A DNA stretch of 64,000 bases from Phlebopus portentosus. Taxonomy: Eukaryota; Basidiomycota; Agaricomycetes; Boletales; Boletinellaceae. Shown here in pieces: positions 51,404-62,909 of this stretch (the stretch's first letter is position 1; every line of letters starts with the position of its first letter). The translations under genes and the position numbers were made by a program. The notes under the pieces are model-generated. The model was not told where the DNA came from, searched no databases, and worked only from the letters and a program-made list of their open reading frames with translations. The stretch covers positions 558,001 to 622,000 of the forward strand of contig JAYXKI010000007.1 in assembly GCA_037892935.1 (NCBI GenBank). Reading direction: 5' to 3'.

Positions 51404-51776
51404 GTAGCTGTTACATTCCGTCTTATACGCTGACAGTGAAATTCCTCGTTGCTATGTGAACTGGAGACTGGGGACTACTCTTTGAGCGGGACATGCGTCT
51501 TGTAGCCACGAAGGAAGAATACGACAATATGTGCAGGATCTGGTGCGTCAACAAGCATTTTCTCGAATCCCCTACCCTGTAACGAAGCACTTCGGAGTTG
51601 CAAGGATGAAGCATTTTGTCCGCTATGTCTTCCTAGCAAGGGTGCAACGGTAACTCGACCTCGCGCGTGCTCATTTACTTTATGTAGCGTCTGTTTTTGT
51701 TTTTGCTACGTGCTGGGAAAAGTGCTGAAACATACCCGACGGTCATGATAGTACCTTGCCAAGCACGTGAGTCTTT

Positions 51777-51848
51777 GGACCGATAGCTCAGTGGTAGAGC
51801 GTGGGATTGCAGATCCTAAGGTCGGGTGTTCGACCCACTCTCGGTCCT
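51777..51848 (+). tRNA. tRNA-Cys (GCA anticodon)
   Basis: A complete 72-nt cloverleaf is visible. The acceptor stem is GGACCGA/TCGGTCC with 7 pairs, followed by a D-arm with AGTGGTAGA and an anticodon stem TGGGA/TCCTA around the loop TTGCAGA (anticodon GCA). The T-arm is GGGTG/CACTC around TTCGACC, and the discriminator base is T. There is no intron. The A and B boxes are intact, and a run of five T at 51856-51860 is the RNA polymerase III terminator. CCA is not encoded, as usual in eukaryotes. Confidence 0.96.
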
Positions 51849-51855
51849 TGGGCAG

Positions 51856-51860
51856 TTTTT
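51856..51860 (+). terminator. RNA polymerase III T-run
   Basis: TTTTT lies 8 nt after the end of the tRNA-Cys gene, the usual spacing for a Pol III terminator. Confidence 0.75.
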
Positions 51861-52167
51861 CCAACAAATTTTACTGTTTTCGGTGTGGACAGCTCCATTG
51901 TCCATGCAACATTGCAACACTTAGATCGTGGCGAGGAGTAGAAGATTATTTTCCCGAGCATTGTCAGTACACACAGTAGTGCGTTTCAGTGCCGCGATGT
52001 TCAATGTAATCCACGAATGCGAATGGCAAGGTCGCGCTACAGCAAATGCACCTGCTCGAATCATTTATCACGATAATGTTAGTGCTCAAAGTGAATGGTT
52101 GGAATAGATAGCGTTATGACGGTAGGAGTAACTGATAACAATTTTCATGACGGGAAATAAATATGGT

Positions 52168-53230
52168 CTATTTATGACTACCCTCCACCCGCCATTTGGC
52201 CAAAGAGTTGAGTGCTCGGTTACCTGCCAGAATGGTGACGGAACCGAGCACAGCGCCGTATGCCAACACCTGTCCCAGATGCAAAGCCGCCCAATACCAA
52301 AGAAGCAAGCCCTCCATAGCGCCGAGCAGGCCGACGAAAGTAAGAATCTGAGGCCTGGAGAGGTATGGAAGGCCGTGGGGAATTTTTGAGAGCTACGCGT
52401 ATCAAACCCCCTCAAGTCAGTATCGAAGATAACATATGTCGGAACTGGTTGGACGAGGACTCACAAAGGCAAAAAGGAGAAGCCAGGGTGCCAGGACAAC
52501 TCCAGTGAAGACTGCACTTATGAATCTTGGCGGGGACTTGGGTTCTGGCCGGAAGGTGTGCTGGATCTCGGGGAGAGGATGGAAAGATGGTTCTTCAGGG
52601 TGCTGCGGAGGGGGCGCCGAAGGTGGAATGGAGAGATCAAAGATATGCGTGTGAAGAGGGTCATGCACGAATGAGCCGAGGATGAGGGAAACTTTTAATG
52701 CTGCATCGCCGGAAGGAGGGAGGGACTGTGGTGGACGAGCCATGTTCTACATACCATAGCCACACCAGAACCCAGATAATTGACACATTAGCAAATTCAT
52801 AGAGCAAGAATGAAACCTGTTACGGACCAGTTCGAATTTCGCTTTCCCTCCGCCATTCACCCTAACGGGCTGAATGCCTTCTTCACCAGTCTGCTCGTCA
52901 TAAAAACGGAGGAACGTCTGGTGAGGCTGCACGCCCTTGTCCTTCCCTTCTTCAGTGATGGTGAACGACATTTTCAGCGTGTCCGTCGGTCCAAGAGTTA
53001 AAGGCGTCGATGGAGGCTCGCCTCCGACTTTCAGACTATCAACGACGACAGAAGTACACAAAGTTAGCCCGTGATGATTACGGGAACTCTAGAAGCCAGA
53101 CGTACGTTTCTGTTCGTAATTGCGATCCATTGTTGGATGAGATTGTCACGCGAGCATTTTGAACGGCAAGCTGAGCTGCGCTGACCACGGCTGCTATGAA
53201 TGGGAGCAGAAGCAGCGAGCGAGTCATCAT
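52168..53230 (-). CDS. SWP1: Oligosaccharyltransferase subunit Swp1/ribophorin II
   Basis: This non-catalytic subunit of the ER oligosaccharyltransferase complex transfers glycans to nascent proteins. The start at 53230 opens a signal peptide (MMTRSLLLLPFIAAVVSAAQ). Four exons give about 290 residues, close to yeast Swp1 (286). The lumenal part includes TPLTLGPTDTLKMSF and QTFLRFYDEQTGEEG. The conserved C-terminal block is LPEIQHTFRPEPKSPPRFIS, followed by three hydrophobic segments: AVFTGVVLAPWLLLFAF, then ILTFVGLLGAMEGLLLWYWA, then LAYGAVLGSVTILAGNRAL. It ends in KWRVEGSHK. The membrane block is split by an intron after LLLFAF (about 52405-52465). The assignment rests on the Rpn2-type C-terminal motif and topology. 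Confidence 0.87.
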
Positions 53231-53533
53231 GGCGAATAACGTAGAGAAGAAGGCAAGAAGGGACGCGTCGAATTGACACGCTGGTGGGTCACTCGGAAAC
53301 CGCTGTCGTGGCAGATGATCGGCGGTGTGGAATACAAAAATAAATACTCAAAAATGTAATCTCGCTAAATCCGGGGAAATGCTCAGTCTCATGCATACAA
53401 TGTTTCTGACGTTCAGTTCCAACAGACGGGTTCACCACACAGTAGGTATGTACGTATGAGAGATTGATGTCCTGGACCAATATTTTCTGGTTCTGATTCG
53501 CTATTCAGCATTACTCACTCACTCAATACAAGG

Positions 53534-54921
53534 TCATTTATCCACAGCTACGCCCCTCACCACATCCTTCCACTCGTCCAAGTTCCTCAAGACAGTATTA
53601 CACTTCTCCCGTATATTCGCTTCAGCATCCGTTCCTAATACCAGCAAACCGAGTTCTGGCCAACTCTTCTTCCCGGTTACGATATCCATGATAGCACGAG
53701 CACATTTCTCCGCATCACCTTCGCAAGGAACCTTGTTCATCCATTCGATCTGACGGTTTCGCAGTTCTGCATAGTCCGCAATATATTCATCTGTTCTCTC
53801 CTTCGCTTCTCCATCCGTGTGCATTTCACCGTTACGATAAATTATTTCCGAGCCCGCTTGTCGTGTGATGTCGGTTTTTGCGACAGTGGGTAGGAGAGAA
53901 TCCGGTGATGTAGGAAGAAGCGTCATCTTTTGCCAGTTCTGCGTACGCATTCCACCAGGGAGAACGTTGAGTACTTTGATGCCCAGAGGTGCAACTTCCA
54001 CGGCCAGAGACTCTGCCATAGCTACGCAGAAATATTTCGTATTAGTAGAGAGTACGTTTAGGACGGGACCAATGTCTAGGGCTAACCGATAAGTGCCGCT
54101 TTGGAGGAGGCATACGTCCCTTAATTGATCGAATCCGATGATTATTGGATGTATTATAAGACTTCGTAAGAAAATCCACTCACCATACATCTATTGTAGG
54201 CAGGCATCTCTGTATCAGTAATGGTCAAGCATATCCTCTGCACAGTATTCTTACAGGAACGTGTGCTCTCCAAGAAGAACGACTCCCGACAAACACAATT
54301 GCACCTCTTCTTCGTGCTCGCATGTAAGGCAGAAATGCATTCGTTACGTTCAAGGGACCAAAGAAGTTCGTATCAAGCTGTTTCTTGTAACCTTCAACAC
54401 TACAGGAGGATGAGGTGAATTCAGTCAGTCCCTCCTCTTTTCTTTTCTTGAAAGAGCAGAAGACCCACCCGACTTCTTCTGTGATTCCAAGCATCCCAAC
54501 GCCAGCATTGTTAACGAGGACGTCAATACACCCCCACTTTCCGACTACTTCATCCGCTAATGAACGTATTTCCGCAAATGGAGCAGTAACGTCAAGACAC
54601 GCTATAAGCACTCGCTCGGCTGTCTTTGGACTACATAGGCCCATATTTGAATTCATCACGCAAATACTCAGATGGACAATGATAAGACATACTCGCTTGT
54701 GAAGTGCCGGATGCTCTCAATATTTCGTGCAGTAGCAACGACACGATCTCCTCGTGCGAGTGCTACTTGGACGAGTGCACTTCCTAGACCGGAAGATGTA
54801 CCTAAACTCACAATCGCCTCATTGAACCGGCAAGCTTATGAACTAGCTCGATAAGCGCACCTGTGATAACCCACACAAGACTCTCGGAAGGACCGCTAGC
54901 TGTCTCTTCCCTCCCATTCAT
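53534..54921 (-). CDS. Short-chain dehydrogenase/reductase, paralog A
   Basis: This is a classical NAD(P)-dependent SDR. Exon 1 (54921-54861) ends in VWVIT plus the first base of Gly. Exon 2 (from 54802) continues TSSGLGSALVQVALARGDRV, so an intron splits the TGxxxGxG cofactor loop. NNAG lies in DVLVNNAGVGMLGITEEVG and the catalytic Ser region is GAIVFVGSRSSWRAHVPV. The YxxxK pair is YASSK (about 54110). The C-terminal half is VEVAPLGIKVLNVLPGGMR followed by AELRNRQIEWMNKVP and WPELGLLVLGTDAEANIREK, ending RGVAVDK. It is the left-most of three tandem paralogs sharing intron positions and the LGTDAEANIR signature. All catalytic motifs are present. The substrate is unknown. Confidence 0.85.
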
Positions 54922-55389
54922 CTCAACTTATATTGTGAGGGCTGTAGGGAGCGAATTGAAAGATATCCAAAGTCGTGCGCCGAAGCTCTCGCAAACGTTG
55001 ATGAGTTTGAGGAACAGTGAGCTCACCAATGATGCTCAACCAGATATGCGTTTGTCGGAAGTTATCATTTATTTATATGAAATAGAATGCCGCCTGTGAA
55101 CAGTCCGAGAACTTCAAGCTCCATAAGCCAGACCTGAAATACGACTGGTCAACTCTAGTCAACGGATCAATGAAACCTTGTCAGGTGCTATTGATCGTTG
55201 TTAGATACGCTTTGATCGAATCAATTTCGGCCCGCTTTGCGGAGTGCACTCCATTTGACGTTAAGGCCATGTCAGGTTTGAATTAGGTTGAAGTTTCTCA
55301 CGCGAAAGTGAATGAATCAAAATCAATTGATTCCGCTTTGATTGTAGTAGGATCGAACAACATAATGATTATGGATTGAATCTGGCTGG

Positions 55390-56818
55390 CTAAGTCTCCA
55401 AGGCAATCCCTCTTACCACTTCTTTCCACTCATCCAAGCTCTTCAAGATCGCATTGCATTTATCTCTAATATTCGCTTCGGCATCCGTCCCCAGAATCAG
55501 CATATTTAGATCCGGCCAACTCAAGGTTTTGTTTGCACCTTCGACTTCTCCATCAGTAGAGGAATGCTGTCTTCGTGCGTCTCCGCACACAACATCGATG
55601 ATAGCTTGTGCAGATTTCTCCACGTCTCCGTTGATACCGGATGAAGACGTTTTGGCCCAAGAGATAACCCGTTTCCGCATCTCGACATAATCCGCAATGT
55701 GTTGCTCATCAGTGTGCGTCGCTCCAGGTTCAGGTTCAGAAGGCCTTTCTGATGATCTTTTCTGAGCTTGAGTTGTACCTGGACCGATCAGCGTTGCGAC
55801 AGGAGGAAGAAGAGCGTCGGGTATCGTCGGCAAAAACACGTATTCGTGCCATGTTCGTGACTGCTTGAGGCCTCCCGGGAGGACGTTCAGCACTTTGATA
55901 CCGAAAGGCGCGACTTCTACGGCAAGTGCTTCTGCTGCAGCTTGAGCCCGCCAATGTGATGTAAGAATCAAGGAATAGCTTGATGTAACTTGTATCAATA
56001 CTCACCAGTAATCGCGGCCTTGGACGAGGCGTAAGGCCCTAAAAATAAGGGGCTTCAGCATAAACAGCCAACTTCGTTAATGAATGTAGCTCAGCGGACC
56101 TAGCATCTGCGAGATACACATGCAAAGTCAGTGTGAGAAGTAGTCATCAATGGTATCACATGTCTTACAGGAACGTTCGTCCTCCAAGAAGATCTACTCC
56201 CAACAAATACAATCGTCCCTTCCCTTTGTGCACGCATGTAAGGAAGAAACGCATTCGCAACATTCAGTTGTCCAAAGAAATTCACGTCAAACTGCTTTTG
56301 GTAGCCTTCCGCACTTCAAACGACGATTCAAATACATGCGGGTGCGTCTGTTTACACAAGGATCACTCACCCGATTTCCTCAGTCATCCCAAGCAAGCAG
56401 GAACCTGCATTGTTTACCAATACATCCACGCGACCCCATTTCTCTATTACTTCGCCCGCTAGGACACGTAATTCAGAAAATGAAGCGGTAACATCGAGCT
56501 TCATCGTATGCACTCTTGAAGCCGTTTCCGGACTCAGTTTCGCGGAGATTAGAAGAGCGAAAGCACTTGACTTATAAAAACGACTTACTTCCCAGAAAAT
56601 TCGGAAAGATCGTTCAATTTACGAGCTGTAGCGACAACATAGTCTCCTCGAGCAAGTGCAACATGAACTAGTGTACGTCCCAGACCAGAGGAGGTGCCTG
56701 AGAAATTATGAAGATCAGTAGGACCTTGGGCGAGGGCACGATGATACTCACCCGTGATAACCCACACTCTCTTCTTTTGGGTTGTTCCAGATGGTATCTC
56801 TTTTGTAGTTCCAGACAT
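55390..56818 (-). CDS. Short-chain dehydrogenase/reductase, paralog B
   Basis: This is the second member of the tandem SDR family. Exon 1 starts MSGTTKEIPSGTTQKKRVWV and ends in ITG. The next exon gives TSSGLGRTLVHVALARGDYV, completing the glycine loop. Further motifs are DVLVNNAGSCLLGMTEEIG, FGQLNVANAFLPYMRAQREG, TIVFVGSRSSWRTNVPV, the YASSK catalytic pair (about 56025), and APFGIKVLNVLPGGLKQSRT. A longer hydrophilic insert (QAQKRSSERPSEPEPG) and an extra stretch around GDARRQHSSTDGEVEGANK distinguish it from A and C. The C-terminus is LILGTDAEANIRDKCNAI and RGIALET. The frame is intact in every exon traced. The insert makes a difference in substrate or partner plausible but unproven. Confidence 0.84.
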
Positions 56819-57124
56819 CGTAACTTTGATAGAGGATTCTTGTCTATGTCCACTACTTTTAGAGGATGCCAGTCTTTTTCGAAATCAAAGCAACCAGGAA
56901 TCTCAAGTGAAGAAATAAGATCGGTTCCGATAAAGGTCAGACGCTTCTTGAAGTGCGATGCGTTATTGAGAGAGACACAATAAGCCTGATATGCAAATTC
57001 CTGTGGGAGATTTTCAACAGCGATTGAAGATGACATGATGCTTGATCAGATCTCGGAAAAATCATGTGGAACAAATCAAGTCCACATTAAAAAATCTAAA
57101 CTCCGCTTCAAGTTTACAACTATC

Positions 57125-58537
57125 TCAACGATCTGCGGCGACACCTCTTGCAACGTCCTTCCATATATCCAAGTTTCTCAACACCGCGTCGCACTTATCC
57201 CTGATGTTAGTCTCTGCGTCTGAACCCAATACCAACAAATTTCCTTCTGGCCAATTCCTTCCAGGTCCTTTTCTCTCCATCACATCTGAACTCTTGTTCG
57301 GTTGTTCCACATTACCCGCTACAATATTATAAATGGCCCGTGCGCATTTCTCCGGATCCCCGTCACATACCGCAGAACGCATCCGTTTGATCTGATATTC
57401 TCGTAGCTCGGAATAATCTTCAATGTGTCTCTCGATGTGCTGTCTTGCGATGCCGTTCATTTTCGGAGTTTCCGGTTCTCCTTTAAAGTTGCGCCCTTCA
57501 TCATTGCCCTGATTGGGGGTAAGAGGTAAGAGCGAGTTAGGCGACATCGGAAGCAGGGTCATTTTGGACCAGCTGCACGTCTGCATGCCTCCTGGGAGAA
57601 CATTCAGGACTTTGATGTTCAAAGTCGCAACTTCGACGGCAAGTGACTCAGCCGCAGCTGCCGCGTTAAGAAAACGTCAGCGTCGAAACGAAGGCAAAAG
57701 GTATTGTCTACCAGTAAGAGCAGCTTTAGACGCCGCGTATGTCCCTAAGAATGTCATTCAGAATCCGGGCACTTTCAGCTGCTGTTCACGGACAATCTCA
57801 ACTCACCCATCATCTGCTCAATGTAACAGCATGGATGTTGATCAATTCGTCTTGCTATTGGTTAGGAAACTCGGTCCTTACAGGAATGTGGGTTCTCCAG
57901 GACGAGCGACTCCCGACAAAAACAATCGTTCCCTCCCGTTGTGCTCTCATATAAGGCAAGAACGCATTCGTGACGTTCAGCGGACCAAAGAAATTCACCG
58001 CGAACTGTTTCTGGTATCCTTCAACACTGTGATACAGTACAATATCAGTCATGATCGAACATTATTTCTCAATGGTCAACATACCCCACTTCCTCAGTGA
58101 TTCCAAGAAAACCTGCACCGGCGTTATTGACGAGGACATCCACGCGACCCCATTTCGAAATGACCTCCTCTGCCGCTGCGCGAATTTCCGAGAAGGGAGC
58201 AGTAATATCGAGTTTCAGGACATGAATTCGAGACGTTGTCTCTAAACTTCAAGTAGTTTCTAAGTCAGAAATGAATCGCTGCGAATGCTATGTACACGCA
58301 CTTGTCTGCGAGGTCACATACACTGTCGACACTCCGGACAGTAGCTATGACATAGTCACCACAAGCAAGCGCTACTTGTCTGAGGGAGCGACCCAAGCCG
58401 GAAGACGTGCCTGTCGAATATTAGTTGCACTGAATAGTATACTGTAGACGGGACAAATGCAGTCAATGTATACCTGTGATGACCCAGACTCGTTTCTTCG
58501 GACCTTCATGGGTGTTCTCTGCCTTAGTGCCATTCAT
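57125..58537 (-). CDS. Short-chain dehydrogenase/reductase, paralog C
   Basis: This is the third tandem SDR paralog. The start at 58537 gives MNGTKAENTHEGPKKRVWVI. After an intron inside the glycine loop the sequence continues TSSGLGRSLRQVALACGDYV. Motifs are DVLVNNAGAGFLGITEEVG, FFGPLNVTNAFLPYMRAQRE, GTIVFVGSRSSWRTHIPV, and YAASK (about 57735) as the catalytic Tyr/Lys. These are followed by EVATLNIKVLNVLPGGMQT, LREYQIKRMRSAVCDGDPEK, NLLVLGSDAETNIRDKCDAV and the end RGVAADR. It resembles A more than B in lacking the long insert. Exon positions match those of A and B, so the trio arose by local duplication. Function beyond NAD(P)-dependent oxidoreduction cannot be told. Confidence 0.84.
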
Positions 58538-58973
58538 CGATAGAGCTCAGATACAGAGATATATGACAGTGAAAGAGAGTAGGTAGTGTCTTCTTGATAG
58601 CATTCGAGCTCTCAATGAACGGAGCCGGTGGGAAGTGGAAGGAAGACAAGAAGTACCAAAGGTGGAACACGAGACCACTTTCATCCAATTATATATCTGA
58701 TAAGCATCGGTAGCTGACGGATAACATTTATCATCCCACAGGATTGTGTTGTATACGGTATGATCGTCTCAATGACGGAGCAGATGCTTAGACCACTCTT
58801 TGGCGCCGAATGAATCAGGTCGCGCAGGACAGGCAAGCCCGCAGGATCTGGCGCAATTTTCAGTGCAGGATGTGTTCGTACGAGAACATATGTATGCATG
58901 TCCCTATGTTCTTGACATATTGTAGACATGATGAGGACAGAAGAGTAGGTTGAAAAGAGAGTATACAATGAAA
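58538..58973. other. Spacer between SDR C and uL15 gene
   Basis: This contains the presumed promoter of SDR paralog C and the 3' untranslated region of the ribosomal protein gene, both on the minus strand. No motif-bearing frame was found. Confidence 0.4.
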
Positions 58974-59580
58974 TCATGCAATCAGCTTGACTACGCCTCC
59001 GGCCTCTTTGATCTTCTCCCTGTGATGCATCATTAGATAAAATCGACAAAGGAAAAAGTAGGACGCACTCTGCACGTTTGGATACGAATCGTGCTTTTAC
59101 GATGCAAGGCAGTTTTGGTAGACTTCATGTACGTTGAGCAAGGCAATCTGAACGCAAATTCACAGCGACTCGACTCACAGTCCATTCCCAAGCACCTTGC
59201 TGTACCCCGCCGCAAGAGTGTCAATGACCGGAACAACATCAGAATCCTCCGACAGGCCCTCCTTCTCTTCCTTCGGTACCAACGTCCATAGCTTGTCGAC
59301 ATTGATTATACGATTCCAGTATTGGTTGCGCGTGAGGTGGAAGTAGCGCATACCGACCTTACCGAAGTAACCGGGGTGGTATTTGTCGAAGTTCGTGCTA
59401 GTCAGAGAGGAAAATAAGTATAGGACAAAGAGATAGAAGGAGCGATAGGACGTACCGGTGATGATGCATACCACCAGCGAGACCACGACCGCCTGGGTGT
59501 TTCCGGTGCTTGCCAACACGACCGTGGCCGGCGGAGACGTGTCCGCGGTGCTTGCGGGTCTTTGAGAGATGTGTCGGCAT
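58974..59580 (-). CDS. RPL28: 60S ribosomal protein uL15 (L27a; yeast L28)
   Basis: This is a component of the large ribosomal subunit. Four exons (59580-59456, 59397-59179, 59122-59069, 59019-58974) sum to 444 nt, or 147 residues, the usual eukaryotic length. The N-terminus [20 protein letters not shown] and the [13 protein letters not shown] glycine-rich segment are the uL15 hallmark. [38 protein letters not shown], and [20 protein letters not shown] with the ending GGVVKLIA match the eukaryotic family. The third and fourth exons are only 54 and 46 nt. The symbol follows the yeast gene for this protein. The assignment is firm. Confidence 0.95.
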
Positions 59581-59883
59581 CTACGAGAGGCAAAATGATA
59601 CAGTCAGTAAGGCGCTTGTTTCTTGAAGAATCGCCTCCGCCAGCTGGTCCATCCGTCGTCTGTCCCATGCCATCCATCCTCTCTTCCAGCAATCCATCCT
59701 TTCCTCCTTCGTCCGCAGATCTACTGCTCATCGTGACTATTTAGATTCATTCCAGGGACGACGTCTGACTCGGCTGGCGGTAACGACGAGCGGTATTCAC
59801 CTTTGTTTTGTCTTGAGGAGGGTCAGTCGCTCACCTCTCGACCCCCCAAATTATTCTTGACTTGCCGTCTTTCCAAATTCGGC

Positions 59884-59967
59884 ATGTGTGACAAGAGTTC
59901 TAACCAGCGTGACTCTAATTATTTCCGGCATATCCACAACTCTCTTTCTTACCTCCAACCTGCAAAA
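59884..59967 (+). other. 28-codon upstream ORF in RPB11 leader
   Basis: ATG at 59884 opens 28 codons that end exactly at the proposed exon 1 boundary (59967). When spliced to 60139 its next codon is TGA, so the upstream frame stops in the ATGA that also supplies the RPB11 start codon. Whether the transcript begins before 59884 is not known. Confidence 0.45.
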
Positions 59968-60729
59968 GTGAGTGCCTCTTCTTTAACGGGTTCACAGCAA
60001 ATGATGGTCGTTATTTATTGTCGTTGAACTCACTATGATAAAAAAACCATGTCCAACTTCTGATTCTCATTCATTATTTCATCGAATTTCGGTGACCACG
60101 AACTCCGAACTCGGTTCTGACTTTTCTTTCGTTTGCAGTGAGCAGTGGTATTAACGCCATTCAACGACACGAACTTTACGTACTTGATGATGGAGAGAAG
60201 CCGTAGGCATAATTTGTCTTTTCTTTGGATAGACAGAGTCGGTGACGGAGAAACAGGCTTGTAATTACCGAGGACACGAAAGTTCCAAACGCAGCGACTT
60301 TCCAAATCGTCAAGCAGGATCATACGCTGGCCAATATGCTCAGACAGTGCGTTGCCCTCATTGCTACTGCGTTATATTTGTATTGACATACACTTCAAAA
60401 TTAGTCAGCTATTATCAAACCCCGCCGTTCTCTTCGCAGGGTACAAAGTACCCCATCCTCTACAACCCAGCTTCCAACTGAAGATCCAGACCGACGGGAG
60501 CATCACGCCAGTGGATGCCGTCGAGCGAGCTGCAGCAGACCTCATTGGCACACTCACGACGCTCGAGACCAAATTCCGCCGCGAGTTTACCTACCTTGAG
60601 ATGGAGGGTACGGACGGGACTGGTGCGGTTGGTCTGGGACGCGTTGGTGCTGGAGATGTTGGTTTGGATGCGGCCGGTGCGTATGGCGAAGGTGCGGCTT
60701 GGTCGGGGAGGGACTACCTTGACATTTGA
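59967..60729 (+). CDS. RPB11: RNA polymerase II subunit Rpb11
   Basis: This is the small alpha-like subunit that pairs with Rpb3 to nucleate RNA polymerase II assembly. Exons 60139-60202, 60257-60346 and 60405-60729, plus the single base A at 59967, sum to 480 nt (159 residues). The spliced protein reads INAIQRHELYVLDDGEKPLV and continues ITEDTKVPNAATFQIVKQDH and TLANMLR. It then reads LLSNPAVLFAGYKVPHPLQP and LKIQTDGSITPVDAVERAAA, matching the conserved Rpb11 dimerisation fold. The C-terminus is longer than usual (human and yeast about 117-120 residues) and Gly/Ala-rich, ending SGRDYLDI. The start codon appears to be split by a 171-nt intron (59968-60138). No in-frame ATG precedes the conserved N-terminus within exon 2. 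Confidence 0.87.
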
Positions 60730-60897
60730 TTTCGACTCTGGTTATTCTCGGTTTTGCTCTTGCATTGTATTGACAGTATCATCAGTGTATTTTATTCCAT
60801 GCATTATTGAATGTCCAGCATAGTTCTCTTAAATCCAGCAAAACAAGCGTATAACAGTTCTAGACCTAGAAAGTAACACACTAGGCTGAGTATAACA

Positions 60898-61965
60898 TCA
60901 TTTGCCCGCACTTGCATTCCCTTTCCCCATCCGATCCAAAAGCACCTTCGTACACCTCTTTAGCGACTCTGCTTCCGATGGCAAGGCCAGTCCCCCTCCC
61001 GCCCATCTCACCTTCAAATTCGAGTCCAACAAATACACAAACCCGATATGCTTATTATTCATCCGTAACGGCTCACGCACGTATTCCATGTTCTGACGGG
61101 ATAGGATGTACGTCGGGTGTAGCTCCTTGGGAATGTTACGCCGTAACGAGGAGACGTAGAGTGACACGAGAAGTGCCTTCGCGTAGTTTTCCTGGAGGTT
61201 GATTTGTACGAAGCGGTAGTGCGGGTTGGAGAGGAACGCTTCATTCGTCTCGCGTACGAAGCTGTCTACATGTTCCTACGCTTCGCTTGAGAACTCCATT
61301 CACAATGCTATGATTTGGACTTGCATACCTCCGAAATTGCGGTCGAGAGCATAGCAATGACAGAAACCTTCCCCTTACACAAATTTGTCGTATGCACAGT
61401 CTCACTCCCCGCCAGACAGCTTCCCGAGATGTCAGGGAAATACAGCGCATGGTCTTCACGAATGAGCGTCCTGGGAGCGATCCATGTCTTTCCTCCATGT
61501 TTACGCGTTGCGTTCAAGTCATGGAAATATCCCTTTGTAGCTTCTTTAACACTATCTGCCCATAAGTTCGTTATAGCATTCCGGATGCCATTAGAGAGGA
61601 GGACGATGCACTTACATGTGCTTTCGCCGAGCGAGACGCACGTCTTGGTTCATCAGCTCCATGGTTTCGTCTCGCCATGATCTGCGAAACGTTGTGGGAA
61701 CGTCCGGCACACCTAGAGGTTGCGGAAGGTACGGAAGTGTCCCGCTTTCTGGGAACGATGCCTGATCAATGGGGGCTGCTGAGCTGGAGGCCGTCGGAGC
61801 GTCGGCCTGGGTAGGTGATGAAGACCCAGCAGTGCCGTTCACGGTCGTTTCTGTCGACTTGTACCGTCGTGATCTCACAGCAGAGGCACCCAGTCCCGCG
61901 CGCTGTACACGAATCTCAGTAGCTATACGCCGTGCAGAATGTCGCGAAAGCGCTCGAGGCAGCAT
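60898..61965 (-). CDS. ATP10: Mitochondrial F1Fo-ATPase assembly factor Atp10
   Basis: This inner-membrane chaperone for subunit 6 (Atp6) supports ATP synthase assembly. The start at 61965 gives a basic, Arg- and Ala-rich presequence (MLPRALSRHSARRIATEIRV), typical of mitochondrial import. Then comes a Ser/Thr/Ala-rich linker, and PYLPQPLGVPDVPTTFRRSW followed by ELMNQDVRLARRKH. Later exons give HDLNATRKHGGKTWIAPRTL, IREDHALYFPDISG, GKVSVIAMLSTAISE, NPHYRFVQINLQENYAKALL, and NIPKELHPTYILSRQNMEYV. The C-terminal NKHIGFVYLLDSNLKVRWAG and EAESLKRCTKVLL are the best-conserved Atp10 blocks. The protein has about 320 residues, slightly longer than yeast Atp10 (279). Confidence 0.88.
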
Positions 61966-62144
61966 TCTCAAAGCGCAAAAATCAAAGAAAATTGAGCGGA
62001 AAATGTGATTATGTCGACGCCATCCACGTGACCTTATTAGTTCTTGACGCGCCTTCTCTGTTCGACGCACACACAACACCTCTTGACCGACAACCACAAC
62101 CATCTCTTTTCCTCTTCTTTCACTACCCTTAAACACGATATAAA
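61966..62144. promoter_or_regulatory. Shared ATP10 / H2A divergent promoter
   Basis: Only 179 bp separate the two divergent start codons. The spacer contains CACGTG at 62025-62030 in the context TCCACGTGAC, the core recognised by bHLH factors such as Cbf1 in fungi. The binding protein is an inference; the sequence itself is clear. Confidence 0.45.

Positions 62145-62909
<765 letters not shown>

Noticed and set aside
49149..58537. P450 plus three SDR genes as a biosynthetic cluster
   Set aside because: A tRNA gene and the housekeeping SWP1 gene lie between them, and there is no synthase or transporter. Proximity alone does not support a cluster.
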